A model generated the notes under the pieces. That model was not told where the DNA came from and ran no database searches. It saw only the letters and a list, made by a program, of their open reading frames with translations. The translations under genes and the position numbers were made by a program. From Methylobacterium crusticola (GTDB taxonomy: Bacteria; Pseudomonadota; Alphaproteobacteria; Rhizobiales; Beijerinckiaceae), in NCBI RefSeq assembly GCF_003574465.1, contig NZ_QOWC01000004.1:32655-96654 (forward strand): a stretch of 64,000 nt of DNA, given 5' to 3'. Positions 1 to 9,489 of the stretch are shown in pieces. Each line of letters opens with the position of its first letter. Within the stretch, counting starts at the first letter, position 1.

Positions 1-1
1 G

Positions 2-685
2 CGCCTGATCCGGACCAACCTGTGGGGCACCGTGAACGGCTCGCTGGTGGCGGCCGAGCACCTGCGCGCGCGCGGCGGGGCGCTGATCAACGTCGGCAGC
101 ATCGCCTCGGACCTCGCCTTCCCGTTCCAGGGGCTCTACGCCACCTCGAAGCACGCCGTGAAGGGGTTCACCGACACGCTGCGCATGGAGCTGATCGCCG
201 AGGACGCACCGGTCTCCGTCACGCTGGTGAAACCCGCCTCCATCGACACGCCGCTGCCGGACCGGGCGCGCAACTACATGGATTGCCAGCCGACCCTGCC
301 GCCCCCGATCTACCCGCCCGAGGAGGTGGCCAACGCCATCCTGCACGCGGCCGTGCACCCGCAGCGCGACATCATCGTGGGCGGCGGCGGCAAGCTGTTC
401 GTGATGGGCAAGGAATTCGCGCCGGGCGCCTACGACCACCTGGCGCGGGCCATCATCGCGCTGCAGAAGCGGCCGGAGCCGCCCACGGCGCCCGAAGGCG
501 CCCTGCACGCCCCGCGGGCGGCGGGCCGGGAGCGGGGCGACCCGCCGGTCTACGTCATGCGCACGAGCGCCTACACGCGGGCGACGCTGCACCCGCTGGC
601 GACGGCCGGGGTGGTCGCGGCGGGCCTCGCGGCGACGGCCGCCCTCCTGCTGCGCGGCGGGCCGTTCGGCCGAAGCCGGCCCTGA
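2..685 (+). CDS. SDR-family oxidoreductase, 5' end cut by window edge
   Basis: This is the C-terminal part of a short-chain dehydrogenase/reductase; the reading frame is already open at base 2, so the Rossmann glycine motif lies outside the window. Visible are the TNLWG stretch, the catalytic Ser in NVGSIAS and the catalytic Tyr/Lys in YATSKHA, all in classical SDR order. The tail extends well past the usual fold, is rich in Pro/Ala/Arg, and ends in one hydrophobic segment (ATAGVVAAGLAATAALLL) that could anchor the protein to the membrane. The substrate cannot be told. The membrane-tailed form resembles SDRs annotated as general oxidoreductases in Methylobacterium-type genomes (recollection, not searched). 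Confidence 0.85.
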   Translation, partial: RLIRTNLWGTVNGSLVAAEHLRARGGALINVGSIASDLAFPFQGLYATSKHAVKGFTDTLRMELIAEDAPVSVTLVKPASIDTPLPDRARNYMDCQPTLPPPIYPPEEVANAILHAAVHPQRDIIVGGGGKLFVMGKEFAPGAYDHLARAIIALQKRPEPPTAPEGALHAPRAAGRERGDPPVYVMRTSAYTRATLHPLATAGVVAAGLAATAALLLRGGPFGRSRP

Positions 686-814
686 GCGGACGCCCGGCGC
701 GAGGGAACCGGAACCCCTCGAGCGCCCGGCGCCGCGTTCCAGGCACCGGCCCGGAGCGCGTCGCCCGGGCGCGGCCAGGGGGACGCCGCGCGCGGGCAGC
801 GCCGGGCGGCCCCG

Positions 815-1378
815 TCACCGGGCGTAGCGGGTGAAGACGAAGTCGCGGTCCTTCACGCGGGCCTCGTGGCAGGCAAAGCAGGTCCGGTGCTGCGCCTCGT
901 CCACCGCCACCCCGTCGACGAAGCGGCCGAAGCCCCATCCCCCTGTCTCGGGGAAGCGCCTGGCGTCCTTGACCATGACCTGCACGGTCGTCGAGCGGCC
1001 CGGGATCGTGGCCGCCTCGAAGTCGGGCGACGGGACGTGCCGCCAGGCGAGCTTCACCAGGACGGCCCCGTCCGGGAAGGGGAGCGTTCCGCTCTCGGAG
1101 GCCCGCACCGCGAGGTCGTTGCCGACGATCGCCCGCAGTTCGTTCAGGGGCTCGCCCTCGAGGGAGGGCGCGACGAGCGGCCAGGCGCGGTAGCCGTCCG
1201 GGATCGTGACGCCGAAGAGCGGCGAGGCGGATCGCCCGGCCTCCGCTCCCGCGAGCGGGGTTTTCGCTCCCGCGCGCCCGGCCTCCGCCCCCGCGCGCGA
1301 GGCCGCGGCGAGCAGGGCCGGGGCCCCCGCGGCGAGCAGGAGCAGCGCAGCGCCCCGGAGCGCGGGCTCAAAGCGCAT
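815..1378 (-). CDS. Cytochrome P460-family c-type haem protein
   Basis: A 187-residue exported protein. Residues 1-25 are a signal peptide, followed by a low-complexity Ala/Gly/Glu linker in which AGAEAGR occurs twice (about 29-49). The cytochrome P460 domain spans about 55-187 and includes the family-like stretch around Lys109 (AVLVKLAW), where P460 cytochromes carry the haem-crosslinking Lys, and a C-terminal haem c motif CFACH at 167-171. It should act in the periplasm in redox chemistry of small N- or C1-compounds, though the substrate is unknown. Its start overlaps the end of the upstream hydrolase gene by 11 bases, so the two are probably co-transcribed. Haem attachment would use the ccm system encoded near 30-34 kb. 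Confidence 0.8.
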   Translation of the reverse strand: MRFEPALRGAALLLLAAGAPALLAAASRAGAEAGRAGAKTPLAGAEAGRSASPLFGVTIPDGYRAWPLVAPSLEGEPLNELRAIVGNDLAVRASESGTLPFPDGAVLVKLAWRHVPSPDFEAATIPGRSTTVQVMVKDARRFPETGGWGFGRFVDGVAVDEAQHRTCFACHEARVKDRDFVFTRYAR

Positions 1379-2420
1379 CGACGTCGACCACCGCCTGCGC
1401 GAACGCCTGCGGAGCCTCCTGCGGAAGGTTGTGGCCGATGCCGCCGGTGATCAGCCGGTGCGCGTAGCGGCCGGAAAATTTCTTGGCGTAGGCGGCCGGG
1501 TCGGGATGAGGCGCCCCGTTGGCGTCGCCCTCCAGGGTGATCGCCGGCACGGCGATGACCGGGAAGGCGGCGAGCTTCGCCTCGAGCTCGCCATAGCGCG
1601 CCTCGCCGTCCGCGAGGCCGAGGCGCCAGCGGTAATTGTGGATCGAGACGGCGACGTGGTCCGGGTTCTCGAAGGCCGGGGCCGAGCGCCCGAACGTGGC
1701 CTCGTCGAAGTGCCAGCGCGGGGATGCGAGCTCCCAGATCAGCCGGACGAACTCGCGGGTGTGGCGGCGGTAGCCTTCGCGGCCGCGCTCGGTCGCGAAG
1801 TAGAACTGGTACCACCATTGCAGCTCCGCCCGGGGCGGCAGGGGCTCGGCGTTCGCCTTCTGGCTGCCGATCAGGTAGCCGCTCACGGAGACGAGGCCCC
1901 GGCAGCGCTCCGGCCAGAGCGCGGCCAGGATGCAGGCGGTCCGCGCGCCCCAATCGTAGCCCGCGACGAGCGCCGTCTCGACCTTGAGCGCGTCCAGGAA
2001 CGCGAGGGCGTCGACGGCGAGGGCCGCCTGCTGGCCGTTGCGCGGCGTCGCGTCCGACAGGAAGCGCGTGGCGCCGTAGCCGCGCAGGTACGGGATCAGG
2101 ACGCGGTAGCCCGCCGCGGCGAGCGCCGGCGCGACGTCGACGTAGCTGTGGATGTCGTAGGGCCAGCCGTGCAGCAGCAGGACGGTCCTTCCGGTCGCCG
2201 GCCCGGCCTCCACGTAGGCGATGCTGAGGTCGCCCGCCTCGACCCGCCGCAGGGGGCCGAAGGCGGCATGGCTGCCCGCGGCGTCGGCCGGAAGCCGGCC
2301 GGGCGCCGGCCCCGGGGATTGCGCCCGGGCCGCTCCGCTCGCGCCGAACGTGCCGGCCGCGAGGGCGAGGCCGGCGAAACTGGCCCATTGCCGGCGCGCA
2401 TGGTCGATCTGCTCAGGCAT
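1368..2420 (-). CDS. Exported alpha/beta hydrolase, epoxide hydrolase/dehalogenase-like
   Basis: An alpha/beta-fold hydrolase of 350 residues. The ATG at 2420 is preferred over the GTG at 2435 because AAGGGG lies a few bases upstream of it. The N-terminus (ARRQWASFAG then a hydrophobic run to ARA) looks like an export signal, possibly Tat-type though with only a loose twin-Arg motif. The oxyanion-hole motif LLLHGWPYD and a nucleophile elbow GYDWGA (Asp about 156) place it with Asp-nucleophile enzymes (epoxide hydrolases, haloalkane dehalogenases). The catalytic His is in GGIGHNLP near the C-terminus. It overlaps and probably precedes the P460 gene in one transcript. The true substrate is unknown. 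Confidence 0.8.
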   Translation of the reverse strand: MPEQIDHARRQWASFAGLALAAGTFGASGAARAQSPGPAPGRLPADAAGSHAAFGPLRRVEAGDLSIAYVEAGPATGRTVLLLHGWPYDIHSYVDVAPALAAAGYRVLIPYLRGYGATRFLSDATPRNGQQAALAVDALAFLDALKVETALVAGYDWGARTACILAALWPERCRGLVSVSGYLIGSQKANAEPLPPRAELQWWYQFYFATERGREGYRRHTREFVRLIWELASPRWHFDEATFGRSAPAFENPDHVAVSIHNYRWRLGLADGEARYGELEAKLAAFPVIAVPAITLEGDANGAPHPDPAAYAKKFSGRYAHRLITGGIGHNLPQEAPQAFAQAVVDVDAL

Positions 2421-2580
2421 CTCACGCCCCTTCACGATGGTGACGATCGGGAAACAGCCAGCTCAGATTGTCCCGATTGTGTGCCGGCGCCGCGAAGATG
2501 TAAATCAATGTAGCCTCGCGGGGGCGCCGCGACGGAGGCGCACGGGCGCGGGACCGGCGCGCACGGGTCACGGGCTCGCG

Positions 2581-3888
2581 TCAGCGCAGCATGACCGTCG
2601 CCTCCAGGCCGCCCCCCTCGCGGTTGCGCAGCGCCAGCGTCCCGCCGATCGCGGAGGCGAGCTGCTGGGCGATGGCGAGGCCCAGGCCCGTGCCCCCGGT
2701 CTCGCGGCTGCGCGATTCCTCGAGCCGGACGAACGGGAGCAGCACGGCGTCGAGCTTGTCGGCCGGGATGCCCGGTCCCCGGTCGCGGACCGCGAGCGCG
2801 AGGCCGCCCTCCCGCGCCTCGACGACGATCTCGGCGTGGCCGGCGTACCGGAGGGCGTTGTCGACCAGGTTGGTGAGGATCCGCCGCAACGCCCGCGGGC
2901 GGGTCACCACGGTCGCGTCCGGCAGGGCGCGCGCGGCGACGTCCCGGCCCGTATCCCGGTAGTCGAAGACGAGGCTCTCGACGAAGGCGCGCAGGTCGAT
3001 GCGGGCGGGCGGCTCGACGTCGCCGTGGACGCTGCGCGCGTAGGCGATCCCCTCGCGGACCAGCGCCTCGATCCCGTCGAGGTCGTGCAGCAGCCGGTCG
3101 CGCTCCGGGTCCTCGTCCCCGGTCTCGACGCGCAGCCTCATCCGGGTGATCGGCGTCTGGAGGTCGTGGGAGATCGCCGCCAGGATGCGGACGCGCTCGT
3201 CGAGGTGCCGCGCGATCCGGTCCTGCATGGCGTTGAAGGCCCGGCCCGCCCGGGCGACCTCGTCCGGCCCGGCCTCGGCGAAGCGCGCCCGCACCCGGCC
3301 CGGCTCGAGGGCGTCCGCCGCCTCGGCGAACCGCGCGAGCGGCCTGATCGCGAGCCGCACCGCCAAGCCGACGCAGCCGAGCAGCAGGAGGAGCTGGGCG
3401 ACCAGCACGACGGGGAGCCAGGACGCGAGGGGCCTCAGGCCGGGCCGGACGTCGATCGTCACCGGGGCGCCGTCCGTCAGGACGACGTGGCCCTGCAACC
3501 GCTCGCGCCCTCCCGGGACGGTCTCGACCCGGACGCCGAAGCGCGGCGCCAGCGCCTCCCGGATCTCGCCCGCGATGGCCGCGGCGCGGGGCGAGAGCTC
3601 CGGCACGCCCGCCGACCCGGGCCCGAGCGCGAACCGGTAGGTGGGCCGGTCGAGAAGCGGCAGCCATCCCGCCCGCTCCGCGGCCGGCACCCGGTCGAGC
3701 AGCGCGACCGCCACGGCGACGTCGCGCTGGAGGGTCGTGAGCATGACCGCGCGCGCCGACAGGTCGCGCTCGAGGAGCATCACGGCGAACGACAGCGCGT
3801 GCGCGGCGAGGAGGCCGGCGGCCAGGATCAGGAAGACGCGGCCGCGCAGGCTGCGCGGCCGGGCGAGGACGCGGCGGGGCGCCCTCAT
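2581..3888 (-). CDS. Sensor histidine kinase, EnvZ/OmpR-type
   Basis: A 435-residue inner-membrane kinase. There are two transmembrane segments (about 18-38 and 157-178) flanking a periplasmic sensor loop of roughly 115 residues, then a HAMP segment (about 180-232), a dimerisation/phosphoacceptor helix with AAISHDLQTPITR (His241) and a HATPase domain with an N-box (NLVDNALRYA), DRGPGIP and GGTGLGLAIA. Its ATG overlaps the stop of the response regulator gene by 4 bases (ATGA), so the two are translationally coupled and form a cognate pair. The signal is not evident from sequence. The system is divergent from a DipZ-like thiol-redox gene, which may be a target (inference). Confidence 0.93.
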   Translation of the reverse strand: MRAPRRVLARPRSLRGRVFLILAAGLLAAHALSFAVMLLERDLSARAVMLTTLQRDVAVAVALLDRVPAAERAGWLPLLDRPTYRFALGPGSAGVPELSPRAAAIAGEIREALAPRFGVRVETVPGGRERLQGHVVLTDGAPVTIDVRPGLRPLASWLPVVLVAQLLLLLGCVGLAVRLAIRPLARFAEAADALEPGRVRARFAEAGPDEVARAGRAFNAMQDRIARHLDERVRILAAISHDLQTPITRMRLRVETGDEDPERDRLLHDLDGIEALVREGIAYARSVHGDVEPPARIDLRAFVESLVFDYRDTGRDVAARALPDATVVTRPRALRRILTNLVDNALRYAGHAEIVVEAREGGLALAVRDRGPGIPADKLDAVLLPFVRLEESRSRETGGTGLGLAIAQQLASAIGGTLALRNREGGGLEATVMLR

Positions 3889-4628
3889 CCCTCGCGCGCC
3901 CGCACGATCGTGACCGGCAGGGCGAGGACGTAGCCCTCGCTGCGGACCGTCTTGATGTAGGCCGGCTCGCGGGCATCGTCCCGCAGGCGCTGCCGCAGGC
4001 GGCTGACGAGCAGGTCGATCGACCGGTCGAACAGCTCCGCCTCGCGTCCCTGCGTCAGGTTGAGGAGCTGGTCGCGCGTCAGCACGCGGCGGGGATGGTC
4101 GAGGAAGACCCGCAGCAGCCGGTACTCCGCCCCGCTGAGCGCCACGACAATTCCGGTCTCGTCGACGAGGTGGCGGGCGGTCGTGTCGAGCCGCCAGGCG
4201 CCGAAGGCCAGGAGCTGGCCGATTTCGGTGATCTGGAGGTTGGGCGGCAGCATCCGGGTCCGGCGGAGCACGGCCTTGATGCGGGCGAGCAGCTCCCGCG
4301 CCGCGAACGGCTTCACGAGGTAATCGTCCGCGCCCATCTCCAGGCCGACGATCCGGTCGGTCTCGTCGCTGCGGGCGGTCAGCATCAGGACGGGCGTCGC
4401 CTTGTGCCGCCCGGCCCGCAGCTCCCGGCAGAGGACGAGGCCGTCGTCCCCCGGCATCATGACGTCGAGCACGACGAGGTCGACCCGGTCGGCCTCGAGG
4501 AACGCCCGCATCTGCCGCCCGTCGGCCGCCACCGTGACCCGCAGGCCGTTCTTCCGGAGGTAGCCCGAGACCAGGTCGCGGATCTCCCGGTCGTCGTCGA
4601 CGATCAGCACGTGGTCGATGTGGTCCAC
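3885..4628 (-). CDS. OmpR/PhoB-family response regulator
   Basis: This response regulator comprises 247 residues when started at the GTG at 4628, which has a GAGAGGA ribosome site; the open frame runs 71 codons further upstream, but that extension is Pro/Arg/Gly-rich and unlike a receiver domain. The receiver has the acidic pocket IVDDD (11-13), the phosphoacceptor Asp55 in VVLDVMMPG, and Lys in YLVKPF. The C-terminal winged helix contains GAEYRLLRVF, LTRDQLL and SIDLLVSRLRQRL, as in the OmpR family. It is followed directly by its kinase gene with a 4-base overlap. Confidence 0.93.
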   Translation of the reverse strand: MDHIDHVLIVDDDREIRDLVSGYLRKNGLRVTVAADGRQMRAFLEADRVDLVVLDVMMPGDDGLVLCRELRAGRHKATPVLMLTARSDETDRIVGLEMGADDYLVKPFAARELLARIKAVLRRTRMLPPNLQITEIGQLLAFGAWRLDTTARHLVDETGIVVALSGAEYRLLRVFLDHPRRVLTRDQLLNLTQGREAELFDRSIDLLVSRLRQRLRDDAREPAYIKTVRSEGYVLALPVTIVRAREG

Positions 4629-4906
4629 AGGGGCGGTCCTCTCGGGGTTGCCCGCCGGATAGCGCCCTCCGGACGGGTTCGCGAGGCGATCTTCGTCACG
4701 CAGTGTACGCGTCGGGCGCGCGGCCTGGGCGGCGCGCGGGCGCCCCGGGGCCGATCCGCCCTGCGGGGGGAGGGGGCCGCCGCAGGGCCGGCGGGCCCCG
4801 CCCCACCCTACGCAGGGATACAGGAGGGGCCGCAAGGCCACACACGCCGGACACCTGCGGGCCCCGATGACGAGGCGTGGTGACGGGCACCGCAGAGGGA
4901 GCCGCC

Positions 4907-6640
4907 ATGCCCCAGTTCCTCATCGTCTACCTCGCGGGCGCGCTGACCGTCCTCAGCCCCTGCATCCTTCCGGTCCTGCCCTTCGCGTTCGCGCGGGCGG
5001 GCCGGCCCTTCGCGACGAGCACCCTGCCCCTGCTGGCCGGGATGGTCGCGGCGTTCGCCGCCGTGGCGACCCTGGCGGCCGTGGGGGGCGGCTGGGTGGT
5101 TCGCGCGAGCGAGGCCGGCCGGTTCGCGGCGCTGTGCCTCCTCGCGGCCTTCGCGGTCACGCTGGTGTCGCGCCGGGCCGCAGCGTGGCTCCACGCGCCG
5201 CTGGTGCGGCTCGGCGAGGCCGTGTCCCGGTCCCTCGGCGGGGGCGCGTCCCCCGGCGTCGCGGCCTCGCTCTGCCTCGGCGCCGCGACCGGGCTCCTGT
5301 GGACGCCCTGCGCCGGGCCGATCCTCGGCCTCGTGCTGACGGCCGCCGCCCTGAACGGCCCCGGCCCGGAGACGACGCTGCTCCTCGCCGCCTACGCGGC
5401 CGGCGCCGCGACCGCCCTGGCGGGCGCGGTTCTGGCCGGCGGGCCGGTCGTCGCCGCCCTGCGGCGTCGCCTCGGCCTCGGCGAACGGCTGCGCCAGCTC
5501 CTCGGGGCCGCCATGCTGGCGGCCCTCGCGGCCGTGACTGTCGGTTTCGACGCGACGGTGCTGACGCGGTTCTCCGCGGCGGGCACGCAGGCGGCCGAGG
5601 AGCGGCTTCTCGACGGCCTGCACGGCGGCGGCGCGCGCGCCGAGACCGGGGAGCGTCCCGTGCGGAGCCGCCTGCCGGTGGAGGGGCGGCTGCCGAGCCT
5701 GGCGGGCGCCTCGCAGTGGCTGAACGGCGATCCGCCGACGGCCGGGACGCTGCGGGGCAAGGTCCTGCTCGTCCACGTCTGGACCTATTCCTGCATCAAC
5801 TGCATCCGGACGATTCCCTACGTGCGGGCCTGGGAGGCGCGCTACCGTGACCGCGGCCTCGCCGTCATCGGCATCCACGCGCCCGAATTCGCCTTCGAGC
5901 GGGACGTCGACAACGTGGCGCAGGCCGTGCGCCGGCTCGCGCTTCCGTACCCGGTCGCGGTCGACAACGACTTCCGGCTCTGGCGCGCGCTCCGCAACGC
6001 GTACTGGCCGGCCCTCTACGTCGTCGACGCCGAGGGGCGGATCCGGCACCACCAGTTCGGCGAGGGCGGCTACGCGCAGGCGGAGGCGGCGATCCAGGAC
6101 CTGCTCGCCGAGGCCGCGGGCCGGCCCGACGCCGACGCCCTCCCCACGGTGCCGCCGGCGCGAGGCGCGGAGATCGCCCCCGACCCGGCGCGGCTTGAAT
6201 CCGGCGAGACCTATCTCGGCGCCGCGAAGGCGGAGCGCTTCGCCTCGCCGGAGGGGCTCGGGGCGGGCGCGGCGCGGGACTACACGCCCGGCCGGCCGCG
6301 GCTCGACGAATGGTCGCTGTCCGGCACCTGGACGATCCGGCCCGAGCACGCCGCGCTCGAGCGCGCGGGCGGCGCGATCACCTACCGGTTCCGGGCCCGG
6401 GACCTCCACCTCGTGCTCGGTCCCGGCCCGGAGGGACGCCCGGTCCGGTTCACGATCACGCTCGACGGTGCGGCGCCGGGCGCGGATCACGGGACCGACA
6501 GCGGGCCGGACGGCACCGGCGTCGTGACGCAACCCCGCCTCTACCAGCTCGTGCGCCAGGCGGGCGCGGCCGGCGCGCGCACGTTCGAGATCCGGTTCCT
6601 CGATCCCGGCGCGCGCGCCTACGCCTTCACGTTCGGGTGA
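4907..6640 (+). CDS. DipZ-like cytochrome c biogenesis/thiol-disulfide protein
   Basis: This 577-residue protein has three parts. Residues 1-230 are a CcdA/DsbD-beta-like six-helix membrane domain with the redox Cys in LSPCILP (Cys19) and WTPCAGP. Residues about 255-400 are a thioredoxin-like domain with the active site CINC (296-299) in WTYSCINCIRTIPY. The rest is a beta-rich DipZ C-terminal domain. It should carry reductant from the cytoplasm across the inner membrane to periplasmic thiols. The ATG at 4907 is preceded by GGGAG; an upstream in-frame GTG at 4877 would add ten non-hydrophobic residues and is less likely. Its start lies 278 bases from the start of the divergent response regulator. 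Confidence 0.88.
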   Translation: MPQFLIVYLAGALTVLSPCILPVLPFAFARAGRPFATSTLPLLAGMVAAFAAVATLAAVGGGWVVRASEAGRFAALCLLAAFAVTLVSRRAAAWLHAPLVRLGEAVSRSLGGGASPGVAASLCLGAATGLLWTPCAGPILGLVLTAAALNGPGPETTLLLAAYAAGAATALAGAVLAGGPVVAALRRRLGLGERLRQLLGAAMLAALAAVTVGFDATVLTRFSAAGTQAAEERLLDGLHGGGARAETGERPVRSRLPVEGRLPSLAGASQWLNGDPPTAGTLRGKVLLVHVWTYSCINCIRTIPYVRAWEARYRDRGLAVIGIHAPEFAFERDVDNVAQAVRRLALPYPVAVDNDFRLWRALRNAYWPALYVVDAEGRIRHHQFGEGGYAQAEAAIQDLLAEAAGRPDADALPTVPPARGAEIAPDPARLESGETYLGAAKAERFASPEGLGAGAARDYTPGRPRLDEWSLSGTWTIRPEHAALERAGGAITYRFRARDLHLVLGPGPEGRPVRFTITLDGAAPGADHGTDSGPDGTGVVTQPRLYQLVRQAGAAGARTFEIRFLDPGARAYAFTFG

Positions 6641-6739
6641 CGATTCCTCGGGGCGGGGATGCCGCCGCCGCGAGGCACCGTGGGCGGCCGGTCGCCGGCC
6701 TGCCCGCGCTCCGGCCTTGCGCTCGCGGCGGCGGGCCCG

Positions 6740-8323
6740 TCACTCGGGCAGCCCGGCGCTGCGCAACCCTTCCGCGAGGAGCGCGAGGTCGTCCGCGCGA
6801 CGGATCGGCAGCCACTGCCCGATCTTGGCGATGCGCAGCGCAGGTGCGAGCCGGCGCAGATCGCGCATCGCCCGGCGCGCCGGCTCCGGCCGGCCCGCCA
6901 GCCCGTGGCTCGCCGCGACGAGGCCGGCCGCCATCGCGAAGCTCGGCAGGTTCCGGGACGCCTGCTCGGCCCACGACGAGGCCGCATCGAAGCGTCCGGC
7001 GAACAGGTGAGCCAGGGCCAGCCCGGCCTCCATCCGGTACGCCTCGGGGTCGAGGGGGCTCAGGCGCATGGCGCGCGCGAAATGCGCGATCGCCCGCTCC
7101 GACTCGCCGTTCCAGGCCCGCAGGAAGCCGCCGAGGAACCAGGCGGCCGCGAGGTTCGGGCTGAGCACGAGCGCCCTGTCGAGGAGCGCGATGCCGCCGT
7201 CGATGTCTCCTGCCAGGTGCGCGAGCGCGTGGCCGCTCCGTGCGAGCGCGACGGCATCGTCGCGGCCCAGCTCGACCGCGCGACGGGCCAGGCGCGCGCC
7301 CTCGGCCGCCTCGCGCGCGCCGCCGCTCCCCCAGTGGTTGACCCTGCGCCAGAAGCAGCACCACGCCGCCATGGCGTAGGCCGACGCGAATTCCGGATCG
7401 AGCGCCATCGCGCGGTCGAAGAACGCCACCGCCTCGTCGAGCGCCTCCCGGCTGCCCTGCTGCACGCGCGCGATGCCGCGCAGGTAGCAGTCGTAGGCGT
7501 TGAGGTCCGGCGTCGGCGTGCGCTGCGCGCGCCCGATCTCGGCCCGCTCCAGCTGCGGCGCCATCGCGCCGACGACGCTCGCGGCGACCTGGTCCTGGAG
7601 CGCGAAAATGTCGTCGAGCGTGCCCTCGAAGCGTTCTGCCCAGACGTGCGCGCCCGTCGTCGCGTCGACGAGCTGCCCGGTGATGCGGACCCGGTTCGCG
7701 GCCTTGCGGACGCTGCCTTCCAGCACGTAGCCGACGCCGAGCTCGCGGCCGACCCGCCTCGCGTCGACGGCCCGGCCCCTGTAGGTGAAGCTCGAGTCGC
7801 GCGCGATGACGAACAGCCAGCGCAGGCGCGACAGCGCCGTGATGATGTCCTCGACCACGCCGTCGGCGAAGTAGTCCTGCTCGGGGTCGCCGCTCATGTT
7901 GCGGAACGGCAGCACGGCCACCGAGGGTCTGTCGGGAAGGGCGAGGGCCGGCGCGCCGTCGCGGCCGGCTCCCTCCGGGGCGGGCTGCGGGGCGCCGAGA
8001 TCGCGCCGGGCCGGCGTCTGCGTGACCTCGGCGACGAAGCGGAAGCCCTTGCGGGCGATCGTCCTGACCAGGCGCTGCTCCTCGCCGCTGTCGCCGAGGG
8101 CCCGGCGCACCGCGTTGATGTGGCTGGTCAGGGTCGACTCGGAGACGATCCGCCCGCCCCAGACCGCCTCGAGGAGGTCGTCCTTGCTGACCACGCGCTC
8201 GCGATGGCGCACGAGGTGGGTCAGGAGGTCGAAGACCTGCGGGCCGACGTGGATCACCTCCGATCCGCGCCTCAGCTCCCGCCGGTCGGGGTCCAGCACA
8301 TGGCCTCCGAACTGATAGGGCAC
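6740..8323 (-). CDS. Winged-helix/TolB-like/TPR transcriptional regulator
   Basis: A regulator of 527 residues from the GTG at 8323 (GGAG eight bases upstream); the frame stays open further upstream, but those residues do not match the fold. Residues 1-95 form an OmpR/CadC-type winged helix (VFDLLTHLVRHRERVVSKDDLL, shown here in two parts: VFDLLTHL and RVVSKDDLL, then SHINAVRRAL). A TolB/FlgO-like nucleotide-independent domain follows (VAVLPFRNMSG, YVLEGSVRK). The second half is a set of TPR-like helical repeats. There is no kinase or membrane segment, so it is probably a one-component cytoplasmic regulator. It is divergent from the NmrA-type gene across 215 bases and is the obvious candidate to control it. 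Confidence 0.88.
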   Translation of the reverse strand: MPYQFGGHVLDPDRRELRRGSEVIHVGPQVFDLLTHLVRHRERVVSKDDLLEAVWGGRIVSESTLTSHINAVRRALGDSGEEQRLVRTIARKGFRFVAEVTQTPARRDLGAPQPAPEGAGRDGAPALALPDRPSVAVLPFRNMSGDPEQDYFADGVVEDIITALSRLRWLFVIARDSSFTYRGRAVDARRVGRELGVGYVLEGSVRKAANRVRITGQLVDATTGAHVWAERFEGTLDDIFALQDQVAASVVGAMAPQLERAEIGRAQRTPTPDLNAYDCYLRGIARVQQGSREALDEAVAFFDRAMALDPEFASAYAMAAWCCFWRRVNHWGSGGAREAAEGARLARRAVELGRDDAVALARSGHALAHLAGDIDGGIALLDRALVLSPNLAAAWFLGGFLRAWNGESERAIAHFARAMRLSPLDPEAYRMEAGLALAHLFAGRFDAASSWAEQASRNLPSFAMAAGLVAASHGLAGRPEPARRAMRDLRRLAPALRIAKIGQWLPIRRADDLALLAEGLRSAGLPE

Positions 8324-8538
8324 GGCGGCGCTCCTTGACGCTCCCGGTCCGCGGGCCGGCCCCCCGGAATAGCACGCCGGCCCTTCCCGGGCACGCGGCC
8401 GCCCCGGCCTGGACGCGGAGCCAAGGAGAATCCAGGCGAATTCCAGGGGTCCGACGAGGTCTTCCGGCGGATCCTCCGCCATCCTCCCGGCACGCGATCC
8501 CGATCGGCGCGATCGGGGTCGGCGGCAAGGAGAGAGAC

Positions 8539-9294
8539 ATGAAGATCGTGGTCATCGGCGGCAGCGGGCTCATCGGCACCAACGTCGTCGCCAGGCTTCG
8601 CCGCGCGGGGCACGAGGTGCTGGCGGCCTCGCCGAGCACGGGCGTGAACACCGTCACGCGGGAGGGGCTCGTGGGCGCGCTCGCCGGTGCCCGGGTCGTC
8701 GTCGACGTCGCCAACGCGCCCTCGTTCGAGGACGCGGCCGTCCTGGCGTTCTTCGAGACCTCGGGCCGCAACCTGCTCGCCGCCGAGGCGGCCGCCGGCG
8801 TGAGCCACCACGTCGCGCTCTCGGTCGTGGGCACAGGCCGCCTGCCCGACAGCGGGTATCTGCGCGCCAAGTCCGCCCAGGAGACCCTGATCGCGGCGTC
8901 CGGCATCCCCTACACGATCCTGCGGGCGACGCAGTTCTTCGAGTTCGTCGACGGCATCGTCCGGGCGAGTGCGGAAAGCGGTCCGCTGCGCCTCTCCCCG
9001 GCCCTTCTCCAGCCTGTCGCCTCCGACGACGTGGCCGCCGTGCTGGCCGACCTCGCGGTGGGCGCGCCGCTGAACGGGAGCGTGGAGGTGGCCGGGCCCG
9101 AGCGCATCCCGCTCGACGTGCTCGCCCGGCGCTACCTGGCGGCGCGTGGGCAGCCGCGCGAGGTGATCGCGGATGTCCGCGCGCGCTACTTCGGGACGGA
9201 GCTGGACGACCGGTCCCTGACGCCCGGCGACCGCCCGCGGCTCGGGGCGGTCCGCTTCGACGAGTGGCTGGCCGCCGCGGGCCGGCGGCCGTGA
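8539..9294 (+). CDS. NmrA-like NAD(P)-binding oxidoreductase
   Basis: This 251-residue atypical short-chain dehydrogenase starts at an ATG with a strong AAGGAGAGAG ribosome site. The dinucleotide motif GGSGLIG is at residues 7-13. The central segments SHHVALSVVGTGRLP, YLRAKSAQE and ILRATQFFEF are typical of the NmrA/azoreductase-like family that senses or reduces using NAD(P)H; the Tyr/Lys of YLRAK sits where the SDR catalytic pair is expected. The product is soluble, and its substrate is unknown. The divergent TPR regulator gene is probably its controller. Confidence 0.85.
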   Translation: MKIVVIGGSGLIGTNVVARLRRAGHEVLAASPSTGVNTVTREGLVGALAGARVVVDVANAPSFEDAAVLAFFETSGRNLLAAEAAAGVSHHVALSVVGTGRLPDSGYLRAKSAQETLIAASGIPYTILRATQFFEFVDGIVRASAESGPLRLSPALLQPVASDDVAAVLADLAVGAPLNGSVEVAGPERIPLDVLARRYLAARGQPREVIADVRARYFGTELDDRSLTPGDRPRLGAVRFDEWLAAAGRRP

Positions 9295-9489
9295 ACGTCG
9301 ACCCGGGCGAGGCGCCCCCGCGGCCGCCATCGCGCCGGCCGCGATCCGCGACGGCGCGTCCCGGCCGTACAACCTGCCGATGCCCTTAGGCCGCCGACGC
9401 CCTGCGCGATCGATCGCCCACGGGCGGGCGGTGCCGCGCCGGCCCCCGCCGCCGGGCGCCCGGGGGGCTACGCAACGGCACCCGGAGGG

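Noticed and set aside
700..740. GGAAC followed by CGTT as an EcfG promoter
   Set aside because: The spacing is 20 bases rather than 16-17 and no gene follows on that strand.
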